Part shown: positions 43,115 to 51,529 of the stretch, in pieces
Position numbering within the stretch: position 1 is the stretch's first letter
How the letters are laid out: the number at the start of each line of letters is the position of its first letter
Assembly: GCF_023195895.1 (NCBI RefSeq)
Contig: NZ_JALPRK010000003.1
Location: forward strand, 1-64,000
DNA: 64,000 nt
Origin: Paenibacillus mellifer
GTDB taxonomy: Bacteria > Bacillota > Bacilli > Paenibacillales > Paenibacillaceae
Direction: 5' to 3'
The notes under the pieces: generated by a model
Seen by the model: the letters and a program-made list of their open reading frames with translations, nothing else
What the model was told of the DNA's origin: nothing
The model's database searches: none
Made by a program: the position numbers and the translations under genes

Positions 43115-44362
43115 CTATACGATGCCGGGTGATTCCTCCGCAAACGTTTCGTTGATCTCGTTGTATGCGCGCAGCAGCGTGTGCCGACCCGGGCGTACCC
43201 GATGCGCCTCCCGCAAGCTGCGTTCCAGCAGACCCGGTTCTACACCAAGCTGCTCCACGGTATTGGGGCCGCCAACGGCAGCCAACAATTCGCCAAGCTG
43301 GTGCGGATCCGGGATCAGTTGAATCTCCTGGCAGATCTGCTCCCAGCAGGCAGTGACTTGCGGCGGAACCGCAGCAGTAGGATGCATCCCCTGCGCCCCA
43401 AAGCCCTCATTGGCAAGCCGGTGGTAAAGGCCCGCGATCTCCATACTGGCCACTCCTACTTTCGCTCCGTGCAGCAGTTGGCGGCGACCTAAACGCAGAT
43501 ACTCCATCTCCCAATAATGCGATAAATGATGCTCCGCGCCGGAAGCCGGATGAGACTGCCCGAACAGCAGCATCGCCAGACCGGATTCGATCAACGAGGT
43601 CATCAAGAGGCAAATCCCTTCCTCACTTCGCGCTGCGATGTCATCTACCGAGGCGACGCATTTATCCAATGCCTTTCGGGTAATCTCCGCTGCCAGCTCC
43701 AGATAAGGTTCATCAGCAGTCCACGAGCCAAACCTCCAATCAAACAAGGAGGTGTATTTGCCCAACATGTCGCCGAACCCAGCCGCCACCAGCTCCGGCG
43801 GAGCTTGCACAAGGATATCGAGATCGGCGAAAATCGCCTTCGGACCGATGGCCGGGATCGTTTTTTTCTCCCCCCGCAGAAGGATCGGAGCTCCCTTGGA
43901 GTTAAACCCGTCGACAGAGGGTGCCGTCGGAACGGATACGAATGGAATACCCGTGGTGTAAGCGGCGTATCGGCAGATGTCATGCAGCGTGCCTCCCCCG
44001 CAGGCTATGATGACATTCGCCTCCCACCGCTGAACATCCAATATCAGTTCGATCAACGAGGCCTCATCGGCGATAACGTCACCTTCCGCATCAGGCTGGA
44101 TCATCGTGGTATAAACGTCCATTTCCTTAGATCCGCGTTCCTTCTCCGTTTCCATAAGCATTACCAATTGCTTTCCAACCGCTTCATACGTATTTTGATC
44201 CACCGCAACAATCACATTGCGGTAGTTTTTTTTCGTGACATAGTCGGCTGCCAGCTGAAGCGCCCCCGTCTCAACCCGGATTTCGTCCAGGTCAATTGCC
44301 TGACGGTAAGGCTCCCCCAGTCCAGCCGCGAGTTCCCTGATGCGATGCAAAATATCGGTCAT
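43115..44362 (-). CDS. araM: sn-Glycerol-1-phosphate dehydrogenase (AraM/EgsA type)
   Basis: A 415-residue iron-alcohol-dehydrogenase-fold enzyme. The nucleotide and substrate blocks are ACGGGTLHDICRYAA (about 119-133) and VPTAPSVDGFNSKGAPI (landmark TAPSVDGFNSKGAP). HHLSHYWEMEY and LHGAKVGV carry metal-binding His. Family members interconvert dihydroxyacetone phosphate and sn-glycerol-1-phosphate with NAD(P)H. It is the last gene of a seven-gene operon, overlapping the HAD phosphatase by 4 bp. Placed after a glycerophosphodiester importer and GDPD, it could oxidise G1P for catabolism; making G1P for lipids is the other option. Confidence 0.92.
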   Translation of the reverse strand: MTDILHRIRELAAGLGEPYRQAIDLDEIRVETGALQLAADYVTKKNYRNVIVAVDQNTYEAVGKQLVMLMETEKERGSKEMDVYTTMIQPDAEGDVIADEASLIELILDVQRWEANVIIACGGGTLHDICRYAAYTTGIPFVSVPTAPSVDGFNSKGAPILLRGEKKTIPAIGPKAIFADLDILVQAPPELVAAGFGDMLGKYTSLFDWRFGSWTADEPYLELAAEITRKALDKCVASVDDIAARSEEGICLLMTSLIESGLAMLLFGQSHPASGAEHHLSHYWEMEYLRLGRRQLLHGAKVGVASMEIAGLYHRLANEGFGAQGMHPTAAVPPQVTACWEQICQEIQLIPDPHQLGELLAAVGGPNTVEQLGVEPGLLERSLREAHRVRPGRHTLLRAYNEINETFAEESPGIV

Positions 44363-45192
44363 ATGTGGCTTCCCTTCTCTTCCCTTAATTCATTTTCGGA
44401 ACGTTCAATCCCTAACACAGAACTCACATCGCGGATCGAATTCCAGATATACTTCGGCTGAATCGGACTTAATCTCACATCCCTAAGATCGGTTGAACCC
44501 GTAAGGACCAAGGCAGTCCTCATTCCGGCCGCATGCCCAAGCCGGATATCCGACTCCAGACTGTCGCCGATCACCAGGCAGCGTTCTGGCGGCAACCCCA
44601 ACGTTTCAAGCGCGGCTTCCGCCATTAAAGAATAAGGTTTGCCAACCACAATTTCTACATCTTGAGCCGTCGCATGCACGATCGCCCCAATCATCCCGGC
44701 CACGTCAATACAGTCGCCCCCCTCTCCGGGAAACATCCGGTCGCTATTGGTAGCGATGATCCGTGCCCCGTGCCGCACCGCACGAAAAGACAGATTCAAG
44801 TCCTGATACGTTAGCCGTTCATGCAACGTAATTAGCAGCCAACCTGCGTCTTCGGGCCGTTCGGCCAGAGGTACGCCCGCTATGCACAGCTCGTCAATCA
44901 ATCCCTGCTCACCCAGCACCCAAACCTTGCGTCCCTCGCCATGGGCCCGCAAATATCGTGCAGCAATTGTGGACGCGAGGAGGATCTCCTCCTCGCTCAC
45001 GTCCAATCCCATGCTGCTCAGCTTCTCCCGGCACATTTTCCGGGATATATTCCCGCGGTTACTGAGAAATACTACCTTCGTTCCCGCGGCCTTTAACCTG
45101 CTAATCGTCTCAATGGCACCTTCGATGGCCTCGTTCCCTCGGTACACTGTACCGTCCAAGTCAATAACGAGTCCCTCGATCATCTCTACCAT
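44359..45192 (-). CDS. HAD-IIA phosphatase (NagD/AraL type)
   Basis: A 277-residue HAD phosphatase. DLDGTVYRG (11-19) holds the nucleophile and acid aspartates, FLSNRGN near 42-48 motif II, GKPYSLM motif III, and VIGDSLESDI motif IV. The C2A cap marks subclass IIA. In Bacillus subtilis AraL, of the same subclass, is encoded next to AraM. It overlaps GDPD upstream by 7 bp and AraM downstream by 4 bp. It may dephosphorylate glycerol phosphates or clear toxic sugar phosphates; HAD-IIA specificity cannot be read from sequence. Confidence 0.88.
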   Translation of the reverse strand: MVEMIEGLVIDLDGTVYRGNEAIEGAIETISRLKAAGTKVVFLSNRGNISRKMCREKLSSMGLDVSEEEILLASTIAARYLRAHGEGRKVWVLGEQGLIDELCIAGVPLAERPEDAGWLLITLHERLTYQDLNLSFRAVRHGARIIATNSDRMFPGEGGDCIDVAGMIGAIVHATAQDVEIVVGKPYSLMAEAALETLGLPPERCLVIGDSLESDIRLGHAAGMRTALVLTGSTDLRDVRLSPIQPKYIWNSIRDVSSVLGIERSENELREEKGSHI

Positions 45193-45980
45193 CGGGACCT
45201 GTCTCCTATCTCTGACGTCAGTATCTGCATGCCCCGGTGGAGATGCAACGCGGGTAGCGGATTATTGCAGGTCATGCCGGTAACGCCACATTCAACGCTG
45301 TACCGCACCTGTTCCGGTTCGTCCGGACAGTAGCTCCAAACGAGTAAACCAAGCTCACGGAACTCCTGAACGCGCTCCGGTGTGAGGAGCTTCATTTCGA
45401 GCCCTAACGCCCACATCTTGGAGTAAGTTCCGCCCTCCCCATACACGAACCCCGACATCAATTCCGCAGGAAACCCTTGCGTTTTCAAACCGTACGAATC
45501 GTGAATATACGTTAATACTTCAGCGTCAAAACAGGTGAACACCGCGCGCGGCAGGAAGCCCGATTCATCCAACAAGGCGATCGTCAGGTCCGCTGCTTGT
45601 TTCGCGTTTGCCGCTGGCTTGATCTCGACATTAAGCAGTACATCGGGATAATCCGCCAGCAGCGCGACCAGCTCCGCGAGCGTCGGAATTTGCAGCCCGG
45701 CAAACTCTCGGCCAAACCAGCCTCCGGCATCCAGCCGCTTTAACTCCTCACAAGTATAATCACCGACCGCACCGGACCCGTTTGTCGTCCGGTCAACTGT
45801 AGCATCATGAATCACCATGATCTCCCCGTCCTTGGACAGGCGAAGATCGAATTCCATCATATCGACTCCCAAATCCAAGGCTTCGCGGAATGCCAGCAGC
45901 GTGTTTTCCGGGTAAGCGGATTTATATCCACGGTGTCCCGCGATCATCAGTGACGCATCCTGGTTTAATCGCTCGATCAT
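45186..45980 (-). CDS. ugpQ: Glycerophosphodiester phosphodiesterase, cytoplasmic
   Basis: A 264-residue GDPD without signal peptide. His16-Arg17 and Glu25-Asn26 (GHRGYKSAYPENT), Glu43 and Asp45 (MEFDLRL), and His58 (IHDATVDRTTNG) are the metal and catalytic residues. It splits glycerophosphodiesters into glycerol phosphate and an alcohol. It lies directly after the importer's binding-protein gene, as ugpQ does in ugp operons, and overlaps the HAD gene, so imported diesters would be cut in the cytoplasm. Confidence 0.9.
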   Translation of the reverse strand: MIERLNQDASLMIAGHRGYKSAYPENTLLAFREALDLGVDMMEFDLRLSKDGEIMVIHDATVDRTTNGSGAVGDYTCEELKRLDAGGWFGREFAGLQIPTLAELVALLADYPDVLLNVEIKPAANAKQAADLTIALLDESGFLPRAVFTCFDAEVLTYIHDSYGLKTQGFPAELMSGFVYGEGGTYSKMWALGLEMKLLTPERVQEFRELGLLVWSYCPDEPEQVRYSVECGVTGMTCNNPLPALHLHRGMQILTSEIGDRSRW

Positions 45981-45997
45981 TGTCGCTTCTCCCTCCC

Positions 45998-47338
45998 TTA
46001 CTCCGCCAAAATCCGTTCTGTCTCTTTGTTGAACGCATCCAGTGCAGCCTGGATGTCCTGACTGTCATACATGACTGCTTCGATAGTCGAAAAGAACTCG
46101 TGCATCACTTCAGGCCATGCAACATCATTGTTGGTGTCGATGGCATATTGCAACTGGTCGTACGCCACTTTCCGGTTGGGTTCCTTTGCCCACAAATCCT
46201 GAATTTCCGGCGATTCCACCATTTTCTTCGTGAAGGGGAGGTAGCCCGATTGCAAAATAAATTGCAGCCCGCCCTGCGGATCGGTTTCCATCCAGCGAAT
46301 AAATTCCCAAGCGGCCTCTTTGTTCGAAGAACCGGCCATCAAAGCAACGTTTGCGCCTCCGGTAGGATTCGCGTAAACATCGTTTTTCGGCAGGAATGCC
46401 GTAACATAATCAAAGTCCACAGAGCTGCTCAACCCCCCGATCGAACCCGTGGATTGAAACATCATGCCGATCTTGCCTTCCACGAACATGCTGTTGACGA
46501 TGTTCCCGGAATCCTGCGCCGGCGGATAATACAACGCTCCCGTGCTTTGCAGATCCTTCAGGTAGCTAAATACTTCCTTGCCGATACCGTTATCGATGAA
46601 CCCGGGTGAGGTTTTTTCATCGTTAAAAAACTTCCCCCCGGACTGAGAAATCATAGCGATCGGATACCAGGTATCGTAAGGCATCGACAACCCGTAACGC
46701 TTCACTTCTTTCCCCTCTTTAACGACCAGTGCGTTTGCCACGGTTTTTAACTCATCCCAGGTCGTTGGAACCGCCAACCCGAGCTCATCCAGCATGGATT
46801 TGTTGATGTGCAAAATGGGGGTCGAGCGGTTCAAAGGCAGCGAAACCAGCTTGTCGTTGAAATAGGAATGGCCCATCAGCCCTGAAGTAAAGTCGTCCGC
46901 ACTCAGCCCCGACTTCTCCATAAATGGCGTCAGATCCTCCAACACGTCCGAGTCAGCGAACATGAGCACATACGCGCGTTCCAGCATGCTCACATCCGGC
47001 GCGGTGTTGGAAGCGACCGCTTGCTGCAGTTTAGTTACGGTCTCGTCATAGCCCCCTTGATAGGTCCCTACGACTTCAATGTCGTTATGAGATTCGTTGA
47101 AACGCTGGATCAATGCATCCATGTACTCCCCGTTTTTACCCCCCAGCGAATGCCAGAATTGTACGGTCGTTTTACCGCCGGCGTTTGCGGCTGCCGTTTC
47201 CGTTCCCGTCGTTGCCGGATCCACGGCAGTTCCGCTCTGCGAGTTTCCTGAATTAGCGGTGGAGTTCCCCCCTCCGCAGCCGGCTAGGATCCCCAATAAC
47301 AGAGTTAAGATCACAATGAATTCCCCTTTACTTTTCAT
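45998..47338 (-). CDS. ugpB: ABC transporter solute-binding lipoprotein, UgpB type
   Basis: A 446-residue family-1 binding protein. ATG 47338 is chosen behind GGAGGGAAACG; the TTG 18 bp earlier overlaps this site. The signal peptide ends in LAGC with Cys21, followed by a serine/glycine-rich linker. The mature part resembles UgpB, which binds glycerol-3-phosphate and glycerophosphodiesters. The substrate is inferred mainly from the GDPD and dehydrogenase genes downstream. Confidence 0.85.
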   Translation of the reverse strand: MKSKGEFIVILTLLLGILAGCGGGNSTANSGNSQSGTAVDPATTGTETAAANAGGKTTVQFWHSLGGKNGEYMDALIQRFNESHNDIEVVGTYQGGYDETVTKLQQAVASNTAPDVSMLERAYVLMFADSDVLEDLTPFMEKSGLSADDFTSGLMGHSYFNDKLVSLPLNRSTPILHINKSMLDELGLAVPTTWDELKTVANALVVKEGKEVKRYGLSMPYDTWYPIAMISQSGGKFFNDEKTSPGFIDNGIGKEVFSYLKDLQSTGALYYPPAQDSGNIVNSMFVEGKIGMMFQSTGSIGGLSSSVDFDYVTAFLPKNDVYANPTGGANVALMAGSSNKEAAWEFIRWMETDPQGGLQFILQSGYLPFTKKMVESPEIQDLWAKEPNRKVAYDQLQYAIDTNNDVAWPEVMHEFFSTIEAVMYDSQDIQAALDAFNKETERILAE

Positions 47339-47401
47339 CTTTTCGTTTCCCTCCAATGAATAAATTGTTGTTGTATTTGAAAGGGACTGCGACCGTTTGG
47401 C

Positions 47402-48256
47402 CTATTTAATCCCTGAGTATACGAATGCTTTGACGATGTGACGTGAACAGAATGCGTAAACGAGTAGAATAGGAACAACCAGCACAACGTTACCGGCCAT
47501 GATAATATGCCAGTTGCTGATTCCCTCCGTCTCCCGCAGCATGGCGATTCCCAGCGTTAGCGGCCGGATCGCCTCAGAGTTCGTCATGACGAGCGGCCAG
47601 AAATACTCGTTCCAATGACTGACGAAGCTGAACAAGGCAATGGTCGCCAGTGCTGGCCCCGCCATGGGAAGCATGATTCTCCAAATCACTTTGATTGCCC
47701 CGGCATTATCCAATCTAGCCGCTTCAATAATCTCTTCCGGAATCTGCATGAAATATTGGCGCAGTAAGAAAATCCCGAACGCATTGGACATAAACGGGAT
47801 GATCTGCGGCCATAACGAATGGATCAGCCCGAAGTCCGCCATCAACAGATATACCGGGATAAAGGTGATTTGTCCTGGAATCATGAACGCGAGGAGGACG
47901 AAACCAAACAGAACGCTTTTCCCCCGAAAACGGTATTTCGCAAAGGCATACGCGGCTGGAATCATCACCGCAAACTGCAGCACGATGATGGACACCGTAA
48001 TAACGACCGAGTTTCTCGCATACATCAAGAACGGCCCCGCGCTCATTGCTTCTACAAAGTTGTTCCACTGCGGGACGGCTGGGATCCAGGTTGGCGGAAA
48101 GGCCAGCGTCTCCCGTAACGTCTGCAGCGAGGTAGAGATCATCCACAGGAACGGAAAAATAAATACCATGACGACTGCTGCTTTCAACAATACGCCCAAC
48201 ACCGAGGCCAGGCTTCTCCAATCAAATATTTTCACAAGCGGGCTCCCTTTCCTCAT
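47402..48256 (-). CDS. ugpE: ABC transporter permease, UgpE type
   Basis: A 284-residue permease with six membrane segments and the EAA loop IEAARLDNAGAIKVIWRIMLP (landmark EAARLDNAG). It overlaps the previous permease stop by 4 bp. A GTG seven codons in (48235) stands behind AGGAAAGGGAG and is an alternative start. Partner of the UgpA-type permease in a binding-protein-dependent importer. Confidence 0.87.
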   Translation of the reverse strand: MRKGSPLVKIFDWRSLASVLGVLLKAAVVMVFIFPFLWMISTSLQTLRETLAFPPTWIPAVPQWNNFVEAMSAGPFLMYARNSVVITVSIIVLQFAVMIPAAYAFAKYRFRGKSVLFGFVLLAFMIPGQITFIPVYLLMADFGLIHSLWPQIIPFMSNAFGIFLLRQYFMQIPEEIIEAARLDNAGAIKVIWRIMLPMAGPALATIALFSFVSHWNEYFWPLVMTNSEAIRPLTLGIAMLRETEGISNWHIIMAGNVVLVVPILLVYAFCSRHIVKAFVYSGIK

Positions 48257-49131
48257 TGATAATGAACCTTCTTAGCCAGCAGTCTGAAATAGATCAGAGT
48301 CAGCACGCCGATGATCGCCATCAGAATCGTCCCGGTCGCTGCCGAATAACCGATGTTGGTCGTCCGGAATCCGTAGATATAATAAACCAACGTATTTGTC
48401 GCATTGTTGGGGCCGCCTCCGGTCATGATTTTGACCGTATCAAACACCTTGAAGGACCCAATTGTCATAATGACCAGGATGAAAAATAACTGCGGCGAAA
48501 TCATGGGCAGCGTAATCTTGGTAAACACCTTGAATCTGCTCGCGTTATCGAGCGCAGCCGCTTCGTATATGCTGGGAGGTACGCTCTGCAGCGCTGCTAC
48601 AATAATGAGCGTGTAGTAGCCGATATTTTGCCATACCGAAACGATAATGACGGATAAGAGCGCCGTCTTGGAGCTTTGCAGCCAATCGGAGGCGGGCAAT
48701 CCAAAGGATTCCAACATAAAATTGAGCAGCCCCTGTTCGGGGTCCATCAACCACAGCCAAACCAGCGATATGGAGACGATAGAAACGATATGCGGCGTGA
48801 AAATCCCGGCCTGCACCAGGGAGTTGATGCGGCTTTTTTTGTTCAGCCATACCGCGATGATCAGGGATAGCCCCACCGTCAGTATGACGACGCCGGCGGT
48901 GTAAATGGCGGTATTCCCTAATGCTTTGTAAAAATCGCCCCGCGTTAAAATTTGCTGAAAGTTATCCCAGCCGACAAACTTGCTTTTGGCTTTGTTCATC
49001 AGGTTATATTTGTAGAAACCCAGATAGATGAGATACAGGACAGGGTAAATAACAAACAAACCGATGCCCGCCATAGCGGGCGCTATCAATACATAAGGCC
49101 GGAGCCGCTCCCACAATGGTCGTTTACCCAT
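48253..49131 (-). CDS. ugpA: ABC transporter permease, UgpA type
   Basis: A 292-residue permease, six membrane segments, EAA loop YEAAALDNASRFKVFTKITLP (landmark EAAALDNASRF). It overlaps the ATPase gene upstream by 8 bp and the UgpE-type gene by 4 bp, so the three are tightly coupled. Confidence 0.87.
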   Translation of the reverse strand: MGKRPLWERLRPYVLIAPAMAGIGLFVIYPVLYLIYLGFYKYNLMNKAKSKFVGWDNFQQILTRGDFYKALGNTAIYTAGVVILTVGLSLIIAVWLNKKSRINSLVQAGIFTPHIVSIVSISLVWLWLMDPEQGLLNFMLESFGLPASDWLQSSKTALLSVIIVSVWQNIGYYTLIIVAALQSVPPSIYEAAALDNASRFKVFTKITLPMISPQLFFILVIMTIGSFKVFDTVKIMTGGGPNNATNTLVYYIYGFRTTNIGYSAATGTILMAIIGVLTLIYFRLLAKKVHYQ

Positions 49132-50197
49132 GGCTTTTCCCCTTCAGCGCCTCCAAATAACCAGCAATGCCTGGATCATTAGCGGGGATACGAATCTCAT
49201 CGAATCCAAAGAAATGCAGCTTGGAGGCCTCAACGCCAAGTACAACCTCTTGATCGACGTGATATGCGTCTTCCGGGGATTTCACCATAAAGGACAAGTC
49301 TTTCGATCTAACTTGGTAGATCGTTTCGGCTCCAAGCATCTCGCGGGTGACGATGGTCCCTTGAAGGGAATAGTGCGGCGCTGGCCCCGAATGTTCCCGT
49401 GTTGCCGTTGCTGCCGACAAACTGGCGTTCTCGGGCCGGAATCCGAATTTCACGCCGTCCACGCCAAGATCGCCGATGTTCATGGACGGCACGCCGATAA
49501 ACTGAGCCGTAAACAAATTGCTCGGCTGATGGTAGATCTCATGCGGCGGCGCCTCCTGCTGGATCTCCCCCTGATTCATCAGCACGATCGTATCGGCCAT
49601 CGACATGGCTTCCACTTGGTCGTGCGTTACGTACACGAAGGTCGTGCCCAGCTTCTTATGTAGTTCGATCAGTTCAATGCGCATTTGCACCCGCAGCTTG
49701 GCATCGAGATTGGACAACGGTTCGTCCATGAGAAAAACGGACGGCTTCTTGACCATCGCCCGGGCCAAGGCGACGCGCTGTCGCTGTCCGCCGGACAGAG
49801 CGGATGGCTTTCGGTCCAAATAGTCTAGCAGGCCAACGGTTTCGCTAATGCTCTCCACGAGTTGTACCCGTTCCGCCTTGGGAATCTTGTTGTTTCTCAG
49901 ACCAAACTCAATATTTTCCCGCACCGACATCGTGGGGTAAATCGCATAGTTTTGAAATACCATCGCCACGCCGCGCTGGCCTGGTGGTATGCGAGAAACG
50001 TCCTTGCCGTCGATCAGCACCTGTCCGGAGGTTTGCGGGCCCAGCCCTGCGATCATGCGCAGCAGCGTGGTTTTTCCGCAGCCGGACGGGCCAACGAGCA
50101 CGGTAAACGCTCCATCCTCCATCGTCAAATTGAGATTCTGGATGACTGCATTTTTCTCAAAAGCTTTGCTTACGTTCACAAATTGTATGGATGCCAA
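49124..50197 (-). CDS. ugpC: ABC transporter ATP-binding protein, UgpC/MalK type
   Basis: A 357-residue ATPase. VGPSGCGKTTLLR (36-48) is Walker A, LSGGQRQRVALARA the signature, VFLMDEPLSNLD Walker B, and the C-terminal 120 residues form the regulatory TOBE domain of the MalK/UgpC class. First gene of the operon, 8-bp overlap with the UgpA-type gene. Unlike the aldouronate importer in this window, this system carries its own ATPase, which could also serve other importers. Confidence 0.93.
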   Translation of the reverse strand: MASIQFVNVSKAFEKNAVIQNLNLTMEDGAFTVLVGPSGCGKTTLLRMIAGLGPQTSGQVLIDGKDVSRIPPGQRGVAMVFQNYAIYPTMSVRENIEFGLRNNKIPKAERVQLVESISETVGLLDYLDRKPSALSGGQRQRVALARAMVKKPSVFLMDEPLSNLDAKLRVQMRIELIELHKKLGTTFVYVTHDQVEAMSMADTIVLMNQGEIQQEAPPHEIYHQPSNLFTAQFIGVPSMNIGDLGVDGVKFGFRPENASLSAATATREHSGPAPHYSLQGTIVTREMLGAETIYQVRSKDLSFMVKSPEDAYHVDQEVVLGVEASKLHFFGFDEIRIPANDPGIAGYLEALKGKSHG

Positions 50198-50234
50198 GTG
50201 CCATCCCCCTTATCCAAATTGTTGATATGTATAG

Positions 50235-50278
50235 AAGTGAGCAGATAATGCGCAATTTTCGCTTCTTTTTGCTCACTT
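50235..50278. promoter_or_regulatory. Inverted repeat before the ugp-type operon
   Basis: AAGTGAGCA (50235-50243) and TGCTCACTT (50270-50278) are exact inverted 9-bp arms with 26 bp between. They begin 38 bp before the ATPase ATG, on the side facing the DeoR regulator gene, so they are a candidate operator. Confidence 0.45.
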
Positions 50279-50627
50279 GAGCTTATCTCGATTGTAAGGA
50301 TCATTCGTTTGGGGAGTATAAGACCAAATTCAAGGGGATGTAAATATAATCTAGATGGCTTTGGCGGATTCCTAGAATGATGAATTAAGCCCTCTATTAA
50401 TAGGAAAGAAGATAACTGCCGGTAACGGAATACCTCGAGAGAACTCCAGTAAATTCCCTAAATCGTCGAAAAATATAGCCTTACTTCCCCCGGAATCCCT
50501 CGTGTTTGTTAACACGCAGAAAATATTTATTCGTTAAAATCAAGGGGAGTATCCCATGAAAATCAAATCAGTTATTTGAAGAATTGCGCATTTTTGTGCA
50601 TTTGATCTTGAGGAAGGAAGATGGAGC
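50279..50627. other. AT-rich remainder of the gap between ugpC and the DeoR gene
   Basis: It should hold the promoter of the DeoR gene. TTGCGCATTTTTGTGCATTT at 50583-50602, just before the DeoR start, resembles ATGCGCAATTTTCG at 50248 near ugpC, so both may be parts of regulator sites. A loosely repeated CGGAAT-CCTCG word (50365, 50426, 50491) recalls the arrays but is irregular. No gene seen. Confidence 0.35.
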
Positions 50628-51389
50628 TTGCTGGCTGCGGATAGAAAACGACGTATTGTGGAGTATGTCAGACAGTACCGGACCGCTACGGTGGCGATGC
50701 TGGCTGCGGAATTTAACGTGCATAGCGCGACCATTCGCAGGGATTTGGCGGAGATCGAGCAGGAGGGCGCGCTGAGAAGAACGCACGGGGGCGTCATTAT
50801 GGAACAATGGACGCACGATGAGCCCTCTTTTCAAGAACGAAGAAATCAACATCTGGAGGAGAAGATCCGCATCGGCCGTCATGCAGCATCATTGGTAGAA
50901 GACGGAGAGAACATCATCATTGATTCCGGGACAACCACTTTGCACATCGCGACCCATCTCGTCAATCGCTCCAATGTCACGGTCATCACGAACGATATGA
51001 ACGTAGCTGTTGAGCTGCGGGATGCGTCGGGGGTTAAGGTCATCCTCACGGGAGGAGAGTTGTATCCGTCAAGTTACATGCTCAACGGTATGTTCACGGA
51101 TCATGTACTACAGTCCTTACATGTGGAGAAGGCATTTATCGGAACGCCAGCGTTGCATCCCCAGCACGGTCTGATGCATCCTGAGGCGCTGTTGGTACCT
51201 GCCAAGCAGGGAATGATCAAGGCGGCCGGTGAAATTGTCGTCGTCTGCGACCATACGAAGATTGGTAAGCTCTCCCTGCATACCGTCGCCCCTAATAGTT
51301 CCATTCATACCTTGATTACGGGGAATGCGGCTACGGATTTCGACGTCAAGCCGTTTCAGGAGCGAGGGATCACCGTTCACCAAGTGTAA
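50628..51389 (+). CDS. DeoR/GlpR-family transcriptional regulator
   Basis: A 253-residue protein beginning with TTG 50628 behind GGAAGATGGAG; the nearby ATG at 50621 leads to an immediate stop. The N-terminal helix-turn-helix has the DeoR signature (RTATVAMLAAEFNVHSATIRRDLAEIEQEG, landmark ATIRRDLAEIEQEG), followed by RRTHGGV. The C-terminal sensor domain has DSGTTTLHIA and CDHTKIG. DeoR proteins sense phosphorylated sugars or glycerol phosphate. Opposite the ugp-type operon it is the likely repressor, with a glycerol phosphate as a plausible ligand. Confidence 0.88.
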   Translation: MLAADRKRRIVEYVRQYRTATVAMLAAEFNVHSATIRRDLAEIEQEGALRRTHGGVIMEQWTHDEPSFQERRNQHLEEKIRIGRHAASLVEDGENIIIDSGTTTLHIATHLVNRSNVTVITNDMNVAVELRDASGVKVILTGGELYPSSYMLNGMFTDHVLQSLHVEKAFIGTPALHPQHGLMHPEALLVPAKQGMIKAAGEIVVVCDHTKIGKLSLHTVAPNSSIHTLITGNAATDFDVKPFQERGITVHQV

Positions 51390-51432
51390 ACCGGGTATAC
51401 GTTAGGAAACCTGAGGAGCAGCCAATAGACAC

Positions 51433-51466
51433 CAAAACCGGGCTCCAAAGAGGAGACCCGGTTTTG
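51433..51466. terminator. Bidirectional terminator between the DeoR gene and the chemoreceptor gene
   Basis: CAAAACCGGG (51433-51442) pairs with CCCGGTTTTG (51457-51466), and inner CTCC with GGAG. T runs form on both strands. It serves the two convergent genes. Confidence 0.87.
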
Positions 51467-51529
51467 CTCAAGCTATATTCATATTCAGCAGGCTGCGCAG
51501 CGGCGAATCGGCAAGCGAGACCGGCCTGT

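Noticed and set aside
50365..50510. A seventh palindromic array from CGGAAT-CCTCG words
   Set aside because: Steps are 61 and 65 bp and the rest of the units do not align. Too weak to list with the six arrays.
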